Shown here: in pieces, positions 26,350 through 34,845 of the stretch
Layout of the letters: every line of letters starts with the position of its first letter
How positions within the stretch are numbered: the first letter of the stretch is position 1
Origin: CADEFX01 sp050260355
Lineage (GTDB): Bacteria > Pseudomonadota > Alphaproteobacteria > Rhizobiales > Hyphomicrobiaceae
Reading direction: 5' to 3'
Length of the DNA: 64,000 nucleotides
NCBI GenBank assembly: GCA_050260355.1
Contig: JBLNBZ010000128.1
Coordinates: 1-64,000, forward strand
Translations under genes and position numbers: made by a program
The notes under the pieces: model-generated
The model's input: the letters and a program-made list of their open reading frames with translations, nothing else
Database searches by the model: none
What the model was told of the DNA's origin: nothing

Positions 26350-26409
26350 TTCCCCGCCCGACCCGACCTCTACCTCACCACGCGCATCCGCCCCGCGCGG
26401 GCCGCGCGA

Positions 26410-26763
26410 CTAGCCGATGACCTTGCGCACGATATGGGAGCGGTTCTTCGTGTAGGGACGCACCTCGGTTGCCCAGCGGCCCTTCTCGCCGGCTTCCGCC
26501 CACGCCTTGCTCAGCAGGACGTCCGGGCTTTCCAGCTCGTACATCGCCACGTAGGTGGGATGTCCCTCGCCGGTCAGTGCGCGCTTTTCCCCGGCAAGCA
26601 CGAACGCGGCCGGCTCGGTCTTGAATCGGGTCGCGCCCAGCACGCCCGGAACCTTCGAGAGGTAGGGCACATGCTCGGTGTCGTAGACCTCGTTGAACAG
26701 GGCCTCCTTCTCGGGTGCCACGTCCATGCTGACAATGAAGACGTAGCGCGACTTGATCGGCAT
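26410..26763 (-). CDS. Small dimeric alpha-beta barrel-type protein, function unknown
   Basis: A 117-residue protein beginning MPIKSRYVFIVSMDV. The pattern, with FNEVYDTEHVPYLSKVPGVLGATRF and a later MYELESPDVL, fits the ferredoxin-like dimeric alpha-beta barrel superfamily (EthD/NIPSNAP/DUF4286-like), whose members are small oxygenases, isomerases or of unknown role. The ATG at 26763 has GGAGGA eight bases upstream; the frame is open further upstream but that part looks non-coding. It is divergent from the HtrA-like gene, with about 190 bases between. The exact function is not known. Confidence 0.75.
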   Translation of the reverse strand: MPIKSRYVFIVSMDVAPEKEALFNEVYDTEHVPYLSKVPGVLGATRFKTEPAAFVLAGEKRALTGEGHPTYVAMYELESPDVLLSKAWAEAGEKGRWATEVRPYTKNRSHIVRKVIG

Positions 26764-26956
26764 CTTGATCCTCCGGATGGGTCGGAACGATTTTGGGGTC
26801 GCCACGAAGCCGAAGCGTCCCGGCGCGGACTGTAGCACCTGTTTCAGCGCGCCGCCGTCGGAAGTTGGCAGCAACGACTTTGACGCCGGCTGCCGCAGAT
26901 GCAACGATCCGGCAGTTGCGCAGCCGACCGGTTTCGACCCTTGCAAGGAGGCCTGC

Positions 26957-27958
26957 ATGCGGAACGAGCGTTTCGCCACCGGGCTCGGTGCACTGCTGGT
27001 GCTTGCGGCGTCGACGCTCCCGGCGCTGGCGCAGTCGGAGACGAAGACCGCCGACGATCTCGTCTCCGCGGTCGTGCAGATCAAGACCTTCATCAATCCC
27101 GACGGCCGCACCGTGGAGAACCTCGGGCGCGAGCGCGAGGGCACGGGTATCGTCATCGACAGCAACGGCCTCGTTCTGACCATCGGCTATTTGATGGTGG
27201 AGGCACATGCCGCCGAGATCGTCACGAGCGAGGGCCGCACGGTGGGCGCCGACGTCGTCGGCTACGACTACGACACCGGCTTCGGCCTGCTGCGGGCCAG
27301 CTCACCGCTCAAGGTGCCGCCGATGCAGCTCGGCAGGTCGGCGAGCGTGAAGGAGGGAGACCGGCTGCTCGTGGCCGGGTTCGGCGGGCTCGACATGTTG
27401 GGCGCGACGCTCGTCGTCTCCAAGCGCGAGTTCGCCGGCTACTGGGAGTATCTGCTGGAGGAGGCGATCTTCACCTCGCCGCCGCATCCGCGCTGGAGCG
27501 GGGCAGCGCTGATCAACCGCGAGGGCAAGCTGGTCGGCGTCGGCTCGCTGATCGTCAATGATGCCACGGGAAAAGGCGAGGGCGTGCCCGGCAACATGTT
27601 CGTGCCGATCGACGAGCTGCCGCCGATCCTGGCGGAGATGATCGCAGGCGGACGCGTCACGCGCCGGCCGAAGCCGTGGCTCGGATTGACCACCGACGAC
27701 ATCGGCGGCCGCCTGGTCGTGCGGCGCGTGACCTCGCGAGGGCCAGCGGAGAAGGGCGGCATTCGGGCGGGCGACACCATTGTGGGCGTAGGCGGCGAAC
27801 GCCCGCGCAGCCTCGGCGACTTCTACCGCAAGCTCTGGTCGCAGGGCGATGCCGGGGTGACGATCCCGCTCGATATCGAGCGCGGCGGCGGAAGACAGCG
27901 CATCGAGCTCAAGTCCGTGAACCGGCTCGAGCACCTGAAGCTCAATTCGACGTTCTGA
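26957..27958 (+). CDS. HtrA-like (S1C) trypsin-fold protein with PDZ domain, probable pseudoprotease
   Basis: A 333-residue exported protein: signal peptide to about residue 25 (PALAQ), trypsin-like domain at about 35-215, PDZ domain at about 225-330 (GPAEKGGIRAGDTIVGV). The catalytic triad is not intact. The usual LTNxHV is LTIGYLM (residues 74-80), so His is Tyr78; the Asp position in DYDTGFGLL is Gly108; only the Ser survives, in WSGAAL (Ser181). It may be a scaffold or chaperone and not a protease. AAGGAGG precedes ATG 26957. The CoA-transferase gene follows by 27 bases. Confidence 0.8.
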   Translation: MRNERFATGLGALLVLAASTLPALAQSETKTADDLVSAVVQIKTFINPDGRTVENLGREREGTGIVIDSNGLVLTIGYLMVEAHAAEIVTSEGRTVGADVVGYDYDTGFGLLRASSPLKVPPMQLGRSASVKEGDRLLVAGFGGLDMLGATLVVSKREFAGYWEYLLEEAIFTSPPHPRWSGAALINREGKLVGVGSLIVNDATGKGEGVPGNMFVPIDELPPILAEMIAGGRVTRRPKPWLGLTTDDIGGRLVVRRVTSRGPAEKGGIRAGDTIVGVGGERPRSLGDFYRKLWSQGDAGVTIPLDIERGGGRQRIELKSVNRLEHLKLNSTF

Positions 27959-27985
27959 AGCACCAGAAACTGCAGGGGGAAGGAA

Positions 27986-29170
27986 ATGGAAAAGGCCCTG
28001 TCCGGCATCCGCATCATCGACATGACGCACAACCAGGCGGGGCCCGCCTGTGCGCAGATCCTGGGCTTTCTCGGCGCCGAGGTGGTCAAGCTCGAGGACC
28101 CGAAGGGCGGCGACGTGGCGCGCCGGCAGAACAACGATGGACTGTTCTTCTTCGTGCTCAACGCCAACAAGCAGAGCTTGACGCTGAACTTGAAGACGGA
28201 CGCCGGCAAGGAGCTGTTCAAGGAGGTGATCGCGAAGTCGGATGTGCTCTTGGAGAACTTCGGGCCCGGCGCACTCGACCGGCTCGGGCTCGGCTGGGGC
28301 GCCCTTTCCAAGATCAATCCGCGTCTGATCTATGCCACGATCAAGGGCTTCGGCACGTACGGGCCCTACAGCACCTACAAGGCCTTCGAGCCGATCGCGC
28401 AGGCTATGGGCGGCGCCATGTGCATCACGGGATTTCCCGAGAACCCGCCGACCTACAACTGGCCCGCGATCGGCGACTCCGGCACCGGCATGCATATGGC
28501 GATCGGCATTCTGGCGGCGCTGCAGCAGCGGCATGCGACGGGACGCGGCCAGCATGTCGAGGTGTCGATGCAGGAGGCTGTGCTCAACCTGATCCGCATC
28601 AGCCTGCGCGACCACCAGCGCTACGGCGAGGTGTTACCGCGCACCGGCAATCAGCTCGGGCGCAACGTGCCGGGCACGACATATCCGTGCGCGCCGGGCG
28701 GCCCGAACGACTACGTCTACATTTATGCCCAGCCACAGATGTGGCCGGCGCTGCTCGGCGTGATGGGGAGGCCGGAGCTCGCCGATGACCCGCGTTTCAA
28801 GACCCCGGCTGCGCGCTGGGAGAACCGTGTCGCGCTCGATGCCATTGTCGGAGAATGGACGCGCCAGCGCGGCAAGCACGAGGTCATGCGCCTGATGGGC
28901 GAGGCCGGGGTGCCGTGCGGCGCCTGCCAGGATACGAGCGAGGTGCTGCGCGATCCGCATCTGGTCGCGCGCGACATGATCATCGATCTGGAGGATCCGG
29001 CGAGCGGGCGCACCTACAAGACGGTCGGGTGTCCTGTGAAGCTGTCGGACTCGCCGGCGGAGGTGAGCCGGCCGCCTCGGCTCGGCGAGCACACCGAGAC
29101 GCTGCTGGCAAAGCTGTGCGGCATGGGCCCGGAGGACGTGAAGCGGCTGCGCGAGGCAGGCGTGGTGTAG
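27986..29170 (+). CDS. Class III (CaiB/BaiF-type) CoA transferase
   Basis: A 394-residue family III CoA transferase. The N-terminal GIRIIDMTHNQAGPACAQILGFLGAEVVKLE pattern is typical, and the catalytic Asp is expected at Asp164 in AIGDSGTGMH. These enzymes move CoA between carboxylic acids via aspartyl-CoA thioester intermediates (formyl-CoA:oxalate, succinyl-CoA:mesaconate, carnitine and others); the substrate cannot be read from sequence. GGGGGAAGG precedes the ATG. It lies 27 bases after the HtrA-like gene and is convergent with hyuA, with a terminator between. Confidence 0.88.
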   Translation: MEKALSGIRIIDMTHNQAGPACAQILGFLGAEVVKLEDPKGGDVARRQNNDGLFFFVLNANKQSLTLNLKTDAGKELFKEVIAKSDVLLENFGPGALDRLGLGWGALSKINPRLIYATIKGFGTYGPYSTYKAFEPIAQAMGGAMCITGFPENPPTYNWPAIGDSGTGMHMAIGILAALQQRHATGRGQHVEVSMQEAVLNLIRISLRDHQRYGEVLPRTGNQLGRNVPGTTYPCAPGGPNDYVYIYAQPQMWPALLGVMGRPELADDPRFKTPAARWENRVALDAIVGEWTRQRGKHEVMRLMGEAGVPCGACQDTSEVLRDPHLVARDMIIDLEDPASGRTYKTVGCPVKLSDSPAEVSRPPRLGEHTETLLAKLCGMGPEDVKRLREAGVV

Positions 29171-29182
29171 CGGGCGGGGCTC

Positions 29183-29207
29183 AGCCGGCGCAGGCGCCGG
29201 CTTCTCT
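29183..29207 (+). terminator. Intrinsic terminator between convergent genes
   Basis: AGCCGGCG (29183-29190) and CGCCGGCT (29195-29202) form an 8-bp stem with a CAGG tetraloop, followed by TCTCT. It ends the CoA-transferase transcript and lies just before the hyuA stop on the other strand. Confidence 0.6.
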
Positions 29208-29219
29208 GGCACAGGCGCG

Positions 29220-31262
29220 TCAGGTGACGGCGATGTCGAGCCAGCCGAACGCGGTGGTGCGTGCTCGATCGCCGGGCCGCAGCAGCACCGTCGTGGTGGC
29301 CGACTCCACGATGGCAGGCCCATCGATGACCTGCTCCGCGGCGAGCGCATCGAAGTCGTACACCGGCGCCTCGATCCATTGCCCGAGGTGAATGCGGCGG
29401 TGGCCGCGCGCGCCGGCCGGCGGACGCTCGGGCAAGCGTGGCTCGTGCGGCAGCGCCGGCAGCTCGCCGACGACGGCGATGCGGGCGTTGACGAGCACCG
29501 CTTCCTGATCGGGCAGGCTGTAGGTGTAGAGCGCTTCGTGGCGCGCATGGAATGCGTCCGACATGCGGCGGATGAGATCGGGGCTGTCGAGATCGATGTC
29601 GTCGAACGGCACGTTCACCTCGAAGATCTGCTCGCCGTAGCGCATGTCGGCCGAGCGGTGCACGTGGACGGGACCGGTGTGCGAGGCTGCAGCCAGCCGC
29701 TGGCGGCCCTCGGCTTCCATCTCGCGATAGGCGGCACGCAAATGCTCGGCATCGAGCCGGCTCGCATCATTGATGTGCGTGCGCGCAATCTCGTAGCGCA
29801 GATCGCAGGCGAGCATGCCCCAGGCCGAGAGCACGGCGGCAAGGCGCGGCACGATCACGCGCCGCAGATCGAGCTGACGCGCAACATCGGTTACATGCAG
29901 GCCGGCGGCGCCACCGAAGGACAGGATGGCGAAGCGCCGAGGATCGACGCCGCGTCGCACCGAGACGAGGCGGATGCCTTCGGCCATGCGTGTGTTGATG
30001 ACGCGGTGGATGCCCTCGGCGGCGGCCATGCGGCCGATCCGAAGCTCGGCGGCGATGCGGTCCACGGCGGCTTCCGCGGCGCCGCGGTCGAGATGCGAGC
30101 GGCCGCCGAGGAAGTTGTCGGGATCGAGGAAGCCCAAGACGAGGTTGGAGTCCGTGACCGTGGCATGCGTGCCGCCGCGGCCGTAGCAGGCGGGTCCCGG
30201 CATGGCGCCGGCGCTCTCGGGGCCGACGTGCAGGACGCCACCGGCGTCGACGCGCGCGATCGAGCCCCCGCCGGCGCCGATGCTGGCGATATCGAGGCTC
30301 TGCAGCGCCACGCGCTGGCCGGCGAGGCGGCGGTCGGAGGCGATGGCGGCCTCGCCGCCGACCACGAGCGAGATGTCGGTCGAGGTCCCGCCCATGTCGA
30401 ACGGGATGAGGTCACCGTGGTCCATGAGGCGGGCTGCATAGCGGCTGCCCGCGACGCCGCCGGCGGGGCCCGACAGCACGGCGCCCGCTGCCAGGCGCAC
30501 CGCATCGGCGATGGTGGCAACGCCGCCGTGCGACTGGATGATGAGGACGGGCCCGGAGAAGCCGGCCTCCTCGAGGCGCGTCGCCAGCCGTGTCAGGTAG
30601 CGCTCCAGCGCGGGGCCGACGTAGGCATTGACGATGGTGGTGCAGACGCGGTCGTACTCCTTGATCTGCGGCAGCACCTCGGAGGAGCGGCAGATATAGG
30701 CGCCCGGCAGCGCGGCGCGCACGGCCTCGACAGTGGCGCGCTCGTGCGCATCGTCGCGCCAGCTGTGCAGGTAGCAGACGGCTACCGACTCCACCTGTGC
30801 GCGGGCGAGGGCCGCGATGGCGGCCTCGAGCGAGGCGCGGTCGAGGGGGATCTCGGTGCGGCCGTCGGGGCGCATGCGCTCGCGCACGCCGAGGCGGCGG
30901 TCGCGCGGAACGAGCTGCACCGGCGGCGGCTGGCGCAGGTTATAGCGGTCGTCCTTGAGCCCCTCGCGCATCTCGACGATGTCGCGATGGCCTTCGGTCG
31001 TGAGAAGCCCCACCTTCGCGCCTTTGTGCTCGAGCAGCGCGTTGGTGGCGACCGTGGTGCCGTGCACGATGATGTGCGTGCGCGCCAGCATGGTGGCGCG
31101 ATCGAGCGAGAGCGCCTCGGCCAGGCGGTCGAGGCCGTCCATGACGCCGAGCGACTGGTCGGCGGGCGTGGAGGCGGACTTGGCGAGGGTGACCCGGCCG
31201 CGCTCGTCGACCGCAACAAGGTCCGTAAACGTGCCGCCGACGTCGATGCCGATGCGATACAT
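29220..31262 (-). CDS. hyuA: Hydantoinase/oxoprolinase subunit A (HyuA family)
   Basis: A 680-residue ATP-dependent amidohydrolase subunit of the HyuA/N-methylhydantoinase A/acetophenone carboxylase alpha superfamily. Seen are the ASKHA-type N-terminus YRIGIDVGGTFTDLVAV, the VHGTTVATNALLE segment, LSGPAGGVAGS and FDMGGTSTDISL. With HyuB it hydrolyses cyclic imides such as hydantoins or 5-oxoproline, or carboxylates ketones, using ATP. It lies 12 bases after hyuB and is certainly co-transcribed. Superfamily substrates vary widely. Confidence 0.88.
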   Translation of the reverse strand: MYRIGIDVGGTFTDLVAVDERGRVTLAKSASTPADQSLGVMDGLDRLAEALSLDRATMLARTHIIVHGTTVATNALLEHKGAKVGLLTTEGHRDIVEMREGLKDDRYNLRQPPPVQLVPRDRRLGVRERMRPDGRTEIPLDRASLEAAIAALARAQVESVAVCYLHSWRDDAHERATVEAVRAALPGAYICRSSEVLPQIKEYDRVCTTIVNAYVGPALERYLTRLATRLEEAGFSGPVLIIQSHGGVATIADAVRLAAGAVLSGPAGGVAGSRYAARLMDHGDLIPFDMGGTSTDISLVVGGEAAIASDRRLAGQRVALQSLDIASIGAGGGSIARVDAGGVLHVGPESAGAMPGPACYGRGGTHATVTDSNLVLGFLDPDNFLGGRSHLDRGAAEAAVDRIAAELRIGRMAAAEGIHRVINTRMAEGIRLVSVRRGVDPRRFAILSFGGAAGLHVTDVARQLDLRRVIVPRLAAVLSAWGMLACDLRYEIARTHINDASRLDAEHLRAAYREMEAEGRQRLAAASHTGPVHVHRSADMRYGEQIFEVNVPFDDIDLDSPDLIRRMSDAFHARHEALYTYSLPDQEAVLVNARIAVVGELPALPHEPRLPERPPAGARGHRRIHLGQWIEAPVYDFDALAAEQVIDGPAIVESATTTVLLRPGDRARTTAFGWLDIAVT

Positions 31263-31274
31263 GACGCGATTGCC

Positions 31275-32930
31275 TCAGCGTGGGGGCGAGACGAAGCCGA
31301 GCGCGACATCGCGCGCGCGCTCATCGGCCGTGCGCTCGGCCGGCGGACCCCAGCCGCCGCCACCGCCGGAGTGCGCGTTGAGGACGTCTCCCGGATGCAG
31401 CACGATGCCCGTCTCCTTGGTCTTCAGCGGCCGGTCGGGACGGCCTTGCGATTGCAGCCAATAGCTGTGCGGCTTGCCATCGGCCCCGCCGAGCAGGCCG
31501 CAGGCGCCATACTTGATGCCGTCGCCGGCAGTGTTGCCGACGGCGGGCTCTGCGGTCTCGATCACCATCTCGAGCTCGGCGCCGGGCCCGCCGCGATGGC
31601 GGCCGTCGCCGCCGCTGTCGGGGCGGAACTCATGGCGGCGGAAGAACAGGGGAAAGCGCACCTCGTGCACCTCGATGCTGCCGAACTTGATGCCGCCCGC
31701 GGCCTGCCATTCGCCCGCCGCCGGCCAGCCGTCGCCGGCCGAGGAGCCGCCGCCGCCGGGGCGGGCCTGGAACAGGTGCCAGATGAACGGCTTCGCCGTG
31801 CGCGGGTCGACACCCTGGATGGCGATGCGGAACCGGCGGCCCCAGCCGGCCATGGCGCGGTCGGGGCAGGCGGGCGCCAGCGCACGCACGATGGCCTCGA
31901 TGATCTCCTGCCCGCAATGGTTGGTGCACAGCGTGACCGGCGCGCCCGGCTTGGGCCACACAACCGTGCCTTCCTTCAGCTTCACCTTGAGCGGGCGGAA
32001 CGCACCGTCGTTCTTGGGCGTATCGGGATCGATCAGATAGGCGAGCGCGACGACCACCGCCGAGTGCGTGTTGGCGAAGGACGAGTTGATGAAGCCGACA
32101 ACCTGCGGATGACTGTCGGAAAGATCGATCTCCAGATCGCTGCCGCGCTTGGTGATGCGCGCATGGATGCGGATGTCCTTGAACTTGTGCCCGTCGTCGT
32201 CAAGGAACGCCTCGCCCTCGTACACGCCGTCCTTCCATTGGGCGATGATGGCGCGCACCTGGCGCTCGGCGCCGTCGAGCACGGCCTCGACCGCGGCGTG
32301 CGTGGTGGGGGAGCCGAACTCGGCGATCAGCTGGTTGAGACGGCGCTCGCCGATGCGGGCCGAGCCGATCATGGCGGCAAGGTCGCCGCGGAAGTCGCGC
32401 GGGTGGCGCACGTTGAGCACGATCATCTCGTACACGTCCTCGCGCCGCTTGCCTTGCTCGTAGAGCTTCAGCGGCGGCACGCGCAGTCCTTCCTGGAAGA
32501 TCTCGGTGGCGCTGGCGTTGTAGGCGCCGTGTGTGGCGCCGCCGATGTCGCTCTGGTGCGAGCGGTTGATGGACCAGAAGGCGAGACGGTTCCCGTCGAA
32601 CACCGGCACGAAGGCGGTAAGATCAGGAAGGTGGTTGCCGCCCCAGTAGGGATCGTTGAGCAGGTAGACGTCGCCCGGGCGGATGCTGCCCTTGAAGAAG
32701 TCGTGCACGGCCTTGGCTGCGAAGGGCAGGGCGCCGACGTGGATCGGCACGTGCTCGGCCTGGGCGATGAGGCGGCCGTCGGGGTCGCACAGCGCGGTGG
32801 AGAAGTCGCGGCTGGAGTTGAGGATCTGCGAGTAGGACGTGCGCAGCATGGCCTCGCCCATCTCCTCGACGATGGCGCGCAGGCGGTGCTGGATCACGGA
32901 CACGGTGATCGGATCGACGGCGAGGCTCAT
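31275..32930 (-). CDS. hyuB: Hydantoinase/oxoprolinase subunit B (HyuB family)
   Basis: A 551-residue HyuB-family subunit. The sequence opens with DPITVSVIQHRLRAIVEEMGEAMLRTSYS, a strong family signature, and includes GDVYLLNDPYWGGNHLPD and a C-terminal HSGGGGGWGPPAER, which is the usual HyuB ending. The subunits act together as a heteromeric ATP-dependent enzyme in the cytosol. It is the first gene of the pair; its promoter lies in the 190-bp gap to trpG, where no clear motif was seen. There is no third (gamma-like) subunit next to it, which argues for an imide hydrolase and not acetone carboxylase. Confidence 0.9.
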   Translation of the reverse strand: MSLAVDPITVSVIQHRLRAIVEEMGEAMLRTSYSQILNSSRDFSTALCDPDGRLIAQAEHVPIHVGALPFAAKAVHDFFKGSIRPGDVYLLNDPYWGGNHLPDLTAFVPVFDGNRLAFWSINRSHQSDIGGATHGAYNASATEIFQEGLRVPPLKLYEQGKRREDVYEMIVLNVRHPRDFRGDLAAMIGSARIGERRLNQLIAEFGSPTTHAAVEAVLDGAERQVRAIIAQWKDGVYEGEAFLDDDGHKFKDIRIHARITKRGSDLEIDLSDSHPQVVGFINSSFANTHSAVVVALAYLIDPDTPKNDGAFRPLKVKLKEGTVVWPKPGAPVTLCTNHCGQEIIEAIVRALAPACPDRAMAGWGRRFRIAIQGVDPRTAKPFIWHLFQARPGGGGSSAGDGWPAAGEWQAAGGIKFGSIEVHEVRFPLFFRRHEFRPDSGGDGRHRGGPGAELEMVIETAEPAVGNTAGDGIKYGACGLLGGADGKPHSYWLQSQGRPDRPLKTKETGIVLHPGDVLNAHSGGGGGWGPPAERTADERARDVALGFVSPPR

Positions 32931-33120
32931 GCGGGGATCTGGTCCTGACGGCGTGAGGGGCGTTGGGGCCGGGTGCGGCGAGCGACGACCTTATCGTGCT
33001 TGCCCGCGAGGCGGCGATCAAGGCTCGTGTGTAGCGGGCGGAAGAGGGCGCCAACGAGCGTGTTTGGACGGCGCCCCGGGAGCAGCCCCGGGCCGGCGCC
33101 AGACCTTGGCCGGAACGGTC

Positions 33121-33732
33121 TCAGGCAGCCACGCGCGAGGCAGGCTGATTGCGCCGGCGCGGCGAGAAGCCCGCCAGCTCGAGGAAGTTGGCCAGCAGCG
33201 CGTGACCATGCTCCGACGCGATGCTCTCGGGGTGGAACTGCACGCCGTGCACGGGATGCGACTTGTGCTGCAGGCCCATGATGAGACCGCCGGTCTCGGC
33301 CGTGATCTCCAGGCAATCGGGCAGCCCGTCCCGGTCCACGATCAGCGAGTGATAGCGCGTCGCCTCGAAGCTTGCGGGCAGCCCCTTGAAGATGCCGGCA
33401 CCCGTGTTGTGCACACGGGACAGCTTGCCGTGCATGAGCTGCGGCGCGCGCACGACCTTGCCGCCGTAGGCCTGACCGATCGCCTGATGGCCGAGGCACA
33501 CGCCGAGAACAGGGATCGTAGGCCCCGCCTTCTCGATCAGCTCGAGGCAGATCCCGGCCTCGTTCGGCGTGCACGGACCCGGCGACAGCACGATTGCTTT
33601 CGGAGCGAGCTGCAGGGCCTCGGCGACCGTGGTCTTGTCGTTGCGCACGACGTGCGCGGCGGCGCCGAGCTCGCCCAGGAAGTGAACGAGATTGTAGGTG
33701 AAGCTGTCGTAGTTATCGATCAGGAGGAGCAT
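33121..33732 (-). CDS. trpG: Anthranilate synthase component II (glutamine amidotransferase)
   Basis: A 203-residue class I glutamine amidotransferase supplying ammonia to TrpE. The catalytic triad is visible as Cys79 (LGVCLGHQ), His167 and Glu169 (VQFHPES). The N-terminus MLLLIDNYDSFTYNLVHFLGELG is typical of TrpG/PabA. It may serve both tryptophan and folate synthesis. In related genomes trpG directly follows trpE and precedes trpD-trpC; here it is separated from trpE by a phosphatase and a stress gene, and trpD is not downstream. Confidence 0.93.
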   Translation of the reverse strand: MLLLIDNYDSFTYNLVHFLGELGAAAHVVRNDKTTVAEALQLAPKAIVLSPGPCTPNEAGICLELIEKAGPTIPVLGVCLGHQAIGQAYGGKVVRAPQLMHGKLSRVHNTGAGIFKGLPASFEATRYHSLIVDRDGLPDCLEITAETGGLIMGLQHKSHPVHGVQFHPESIASEHGHALLANFLELAGFSPRRRNQPASRVAA

Positions 33733-33765
33733 GAGCTCTGGTTTAGGGGAGCCGGCGGGGTAGCG

Positions 33766-34278
33766 TCAAGGCAGCCGCTTCGGCGTCATGAACAGCGACA
33801 GATGGCCGGTGGCCGGCCGAATGCTGCGCCAGGCGCCCGTCTCGAACGTGATAACGGCAAGGCCCGCAGTCGGGAACTTGGCGGCGAGTGCCTTGAGCGC
33901 CTGCCGGTCGGCCGAGCCGATGAGATTGACCGCGAGCTGCTGCGTGCCGGGATTGTGCCCCACGAGCATGAGGTGGCCGATGTCCCGCCCAGTGCCGCGA
34001 ATGCAGTCCAGCATGGTCTCCGGTGTTGCGAGGTAGAGCTCTTGAAAATAGCGGGTCGGAGGATTGCGCAGCGCGCCGGATATCAGCGCCCAGGTCTCGC
34101 GCGTGCGGCGCGAAGGCGAGCACAGGACGAGATCGGGATAAATGTCGTTGTCGCGCATGAAAGCTGCCATACGCGGCGCGGCCTTGCGTCCTCGCGGCGA
34201 CAGCGGGCGGTCGAAGTCCTCGAGCTCAGGCTCGTTTCGGCTCGACTTGGCATGGCGAAAGAAAGAAAGCGTAAGCAT
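33766..34278 (-). CDS. SixA-like histidine phosphatase
   Basis: A 170-residue histidine-phosphatase-superfamily protein. The catalytic RHA motif (Arg8-His9-Ala10) near the N-terminus is followed by KSSRNEPELEDFDRPLSPRGRKAAPRMA, and the second His lies in LMLVGHNPG; this is the SixA arrangement. SixA removes phosphate from Hpt-domain histidines, so the Hpt protein at the start of the window is a conceivable but unproven substrate. It lies 33 bases upstream of trpG on the same strand and probably shares its transcript. ATG 34278 was chosen; the ribosome binding site is weak. Confidence 0.85.
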   Translation of the reverse strand: MLTLSFFRHAKSSRNEPELEDFDRPLSPRGRKAAPRMAAFMRDNDIYPDLVLCSPSRRTRETWALISGALRNPPTRYFQELYLATPETMLDCIRGTGRDIGHLMLVGHNPGTQQLAVNLIGSADRQALKALAAKFPTAGLAVITFETGAWRSIRPATGHLSLFMTPKRLP

Positions 34279-34334
34279 CGTTGCCGGAAAGGATCCGCTC
34301 GAGACTTTGCGCGGGCAGGGTTGCCGCTGACATC

Positions 34335-34371
34335 ATTGCCGTCAAGCGAGGCCGTATTGCCGTCAAGCGAG
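34335..34371. repeat. Tandem direct repeat of ATTGCCGTCAAGCGAG, period 21
   Basis: Two exact 16-base copies at 34335-34350 and 34356-34371 are separated by five bases, so they lie on the same face of the helix (two turns apart). They are 57 bases upstream of the phosphatase start, a typical position for an activator or repressor binding twice. Confidence 0.45.
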
Positions 34372-34509
34372 ACCAACGGTCCGCAGCAGCTTGCGGTCCC
34401 GATCGCCGCATCGCGCCAAGCGGGGCGCATTCAAGCGGAGCCGGTCGCTCTCGCGCCTTGGACATTGGCAAGCTGGAGGATGGAAGGAGGCGAGCGGCGC
34501 CCAAAGCAG

Positions 34510-34529
34510 CTCCGAAAAAATTTTCGGAG
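34510..34529. terminator. Perfect palindrome, possible bidirectional terminator
   Basis: CTCCGAAAA and TTTTCGGAG are exact inverted repeats around AA. The A/T tract inside the stem is unusual for a terminator because there is no T-run after the stem; an operator for a dimeric regulator is an alternative reading. Confidence 0.35.
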
Positions 34530-34786
34530 ATGACGCCGTTCTCGGCCCGCACACAACAACCTGAAGTATGATGTATACACTGCATATGAATGGGTTGGGG
34601 GCAAGCGGGAGTTGAGAGGTCCGGGAAGCTCGCGTCAGCGCTGTTACCGCACTGCATCAGATGTCGACGCCTTTACTGTCGACAACCGTCAACACGGCAT
34701 CAAGTTCTATCATGTTTGCCCGCGGGTTGCGTTACCGCGTCTGGTGCGGCGGCTGTTCACGGTCATCGGTCCCGCGGGCGGGTCAA

Positions 34787-34811
34787 GGAACTATCGTCCC
34801 AACCCGCCGTT
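34787..34811 (+). promoter_or_regulatory. Sigma-EcfG general-stress promoter
   Basis: GGAAC at 34787-34791 and CGTT at 34808-34811 are separated by exactly 16 bases, matching the alphaproteobacterial EcfG consensus GGAAC-N16/17-CGTT. It lies 35 bases before the start of a DUF883-type gene, a common general-stress target, which supports function. Confidence 0.75.
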
Positions 34812-34845
34812 ATGTCCCCGAACGGCCAATCGGGAGACCTTCTAA

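Larger units (their letters stand above)
25758..26409. repeat. Intergenic repeat cluster (REP-like hairpins and tandem repeat)
   Basis: This 652-bp gene-free block is made of repeats. The 10-mer CGGGATCCAG occurs at 25829-25838 and 25938-25947, and its inverse CTGGATCCCG at 25984-25993. A perfect 12-bp hairpin with a GAA loop lies at 25794-25820. Downstream is a tandem repeat at 26181-26349. Phrases such as GTCATCC next to GGGATCCAG are typical of dispersed intergenic repeats in rhizobial genomes. No coding capacity is credible; the frames here just run through the repeats. Confidence 0.7.
34279..34845. other. Intergenic region with repeats and stress promoter
   Basis: This 567-bp gap holds a 21-bp-period direct repeat next to the phosphatase start, a perfect 9-bp palindrome at 34510-34529, an AT-rich stretch with GTATAC around 34572, and a sigma-EcfG promoter before the DUF883 gene. 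No protein gene is credible in it. Confidence 0.5.

Noticed and set aside
26764..27183. N-terminal extension of the small alpha-beta barrel gene to 257 residues
   Set aside because: The extension overlaps the start of the divergent HtrA-like gene, has atypical composition, and a good ribosome binding site precedes the internal ATG at 26763.
29379..32948. Very long plus-strand ORF (1189 codons) opposite hyuA/hyuB
   Set aside because: It is the antisense shadow of two genes with clear family signatures; its translation has no recognisable domain and unusual His/Arg/Gly composition.
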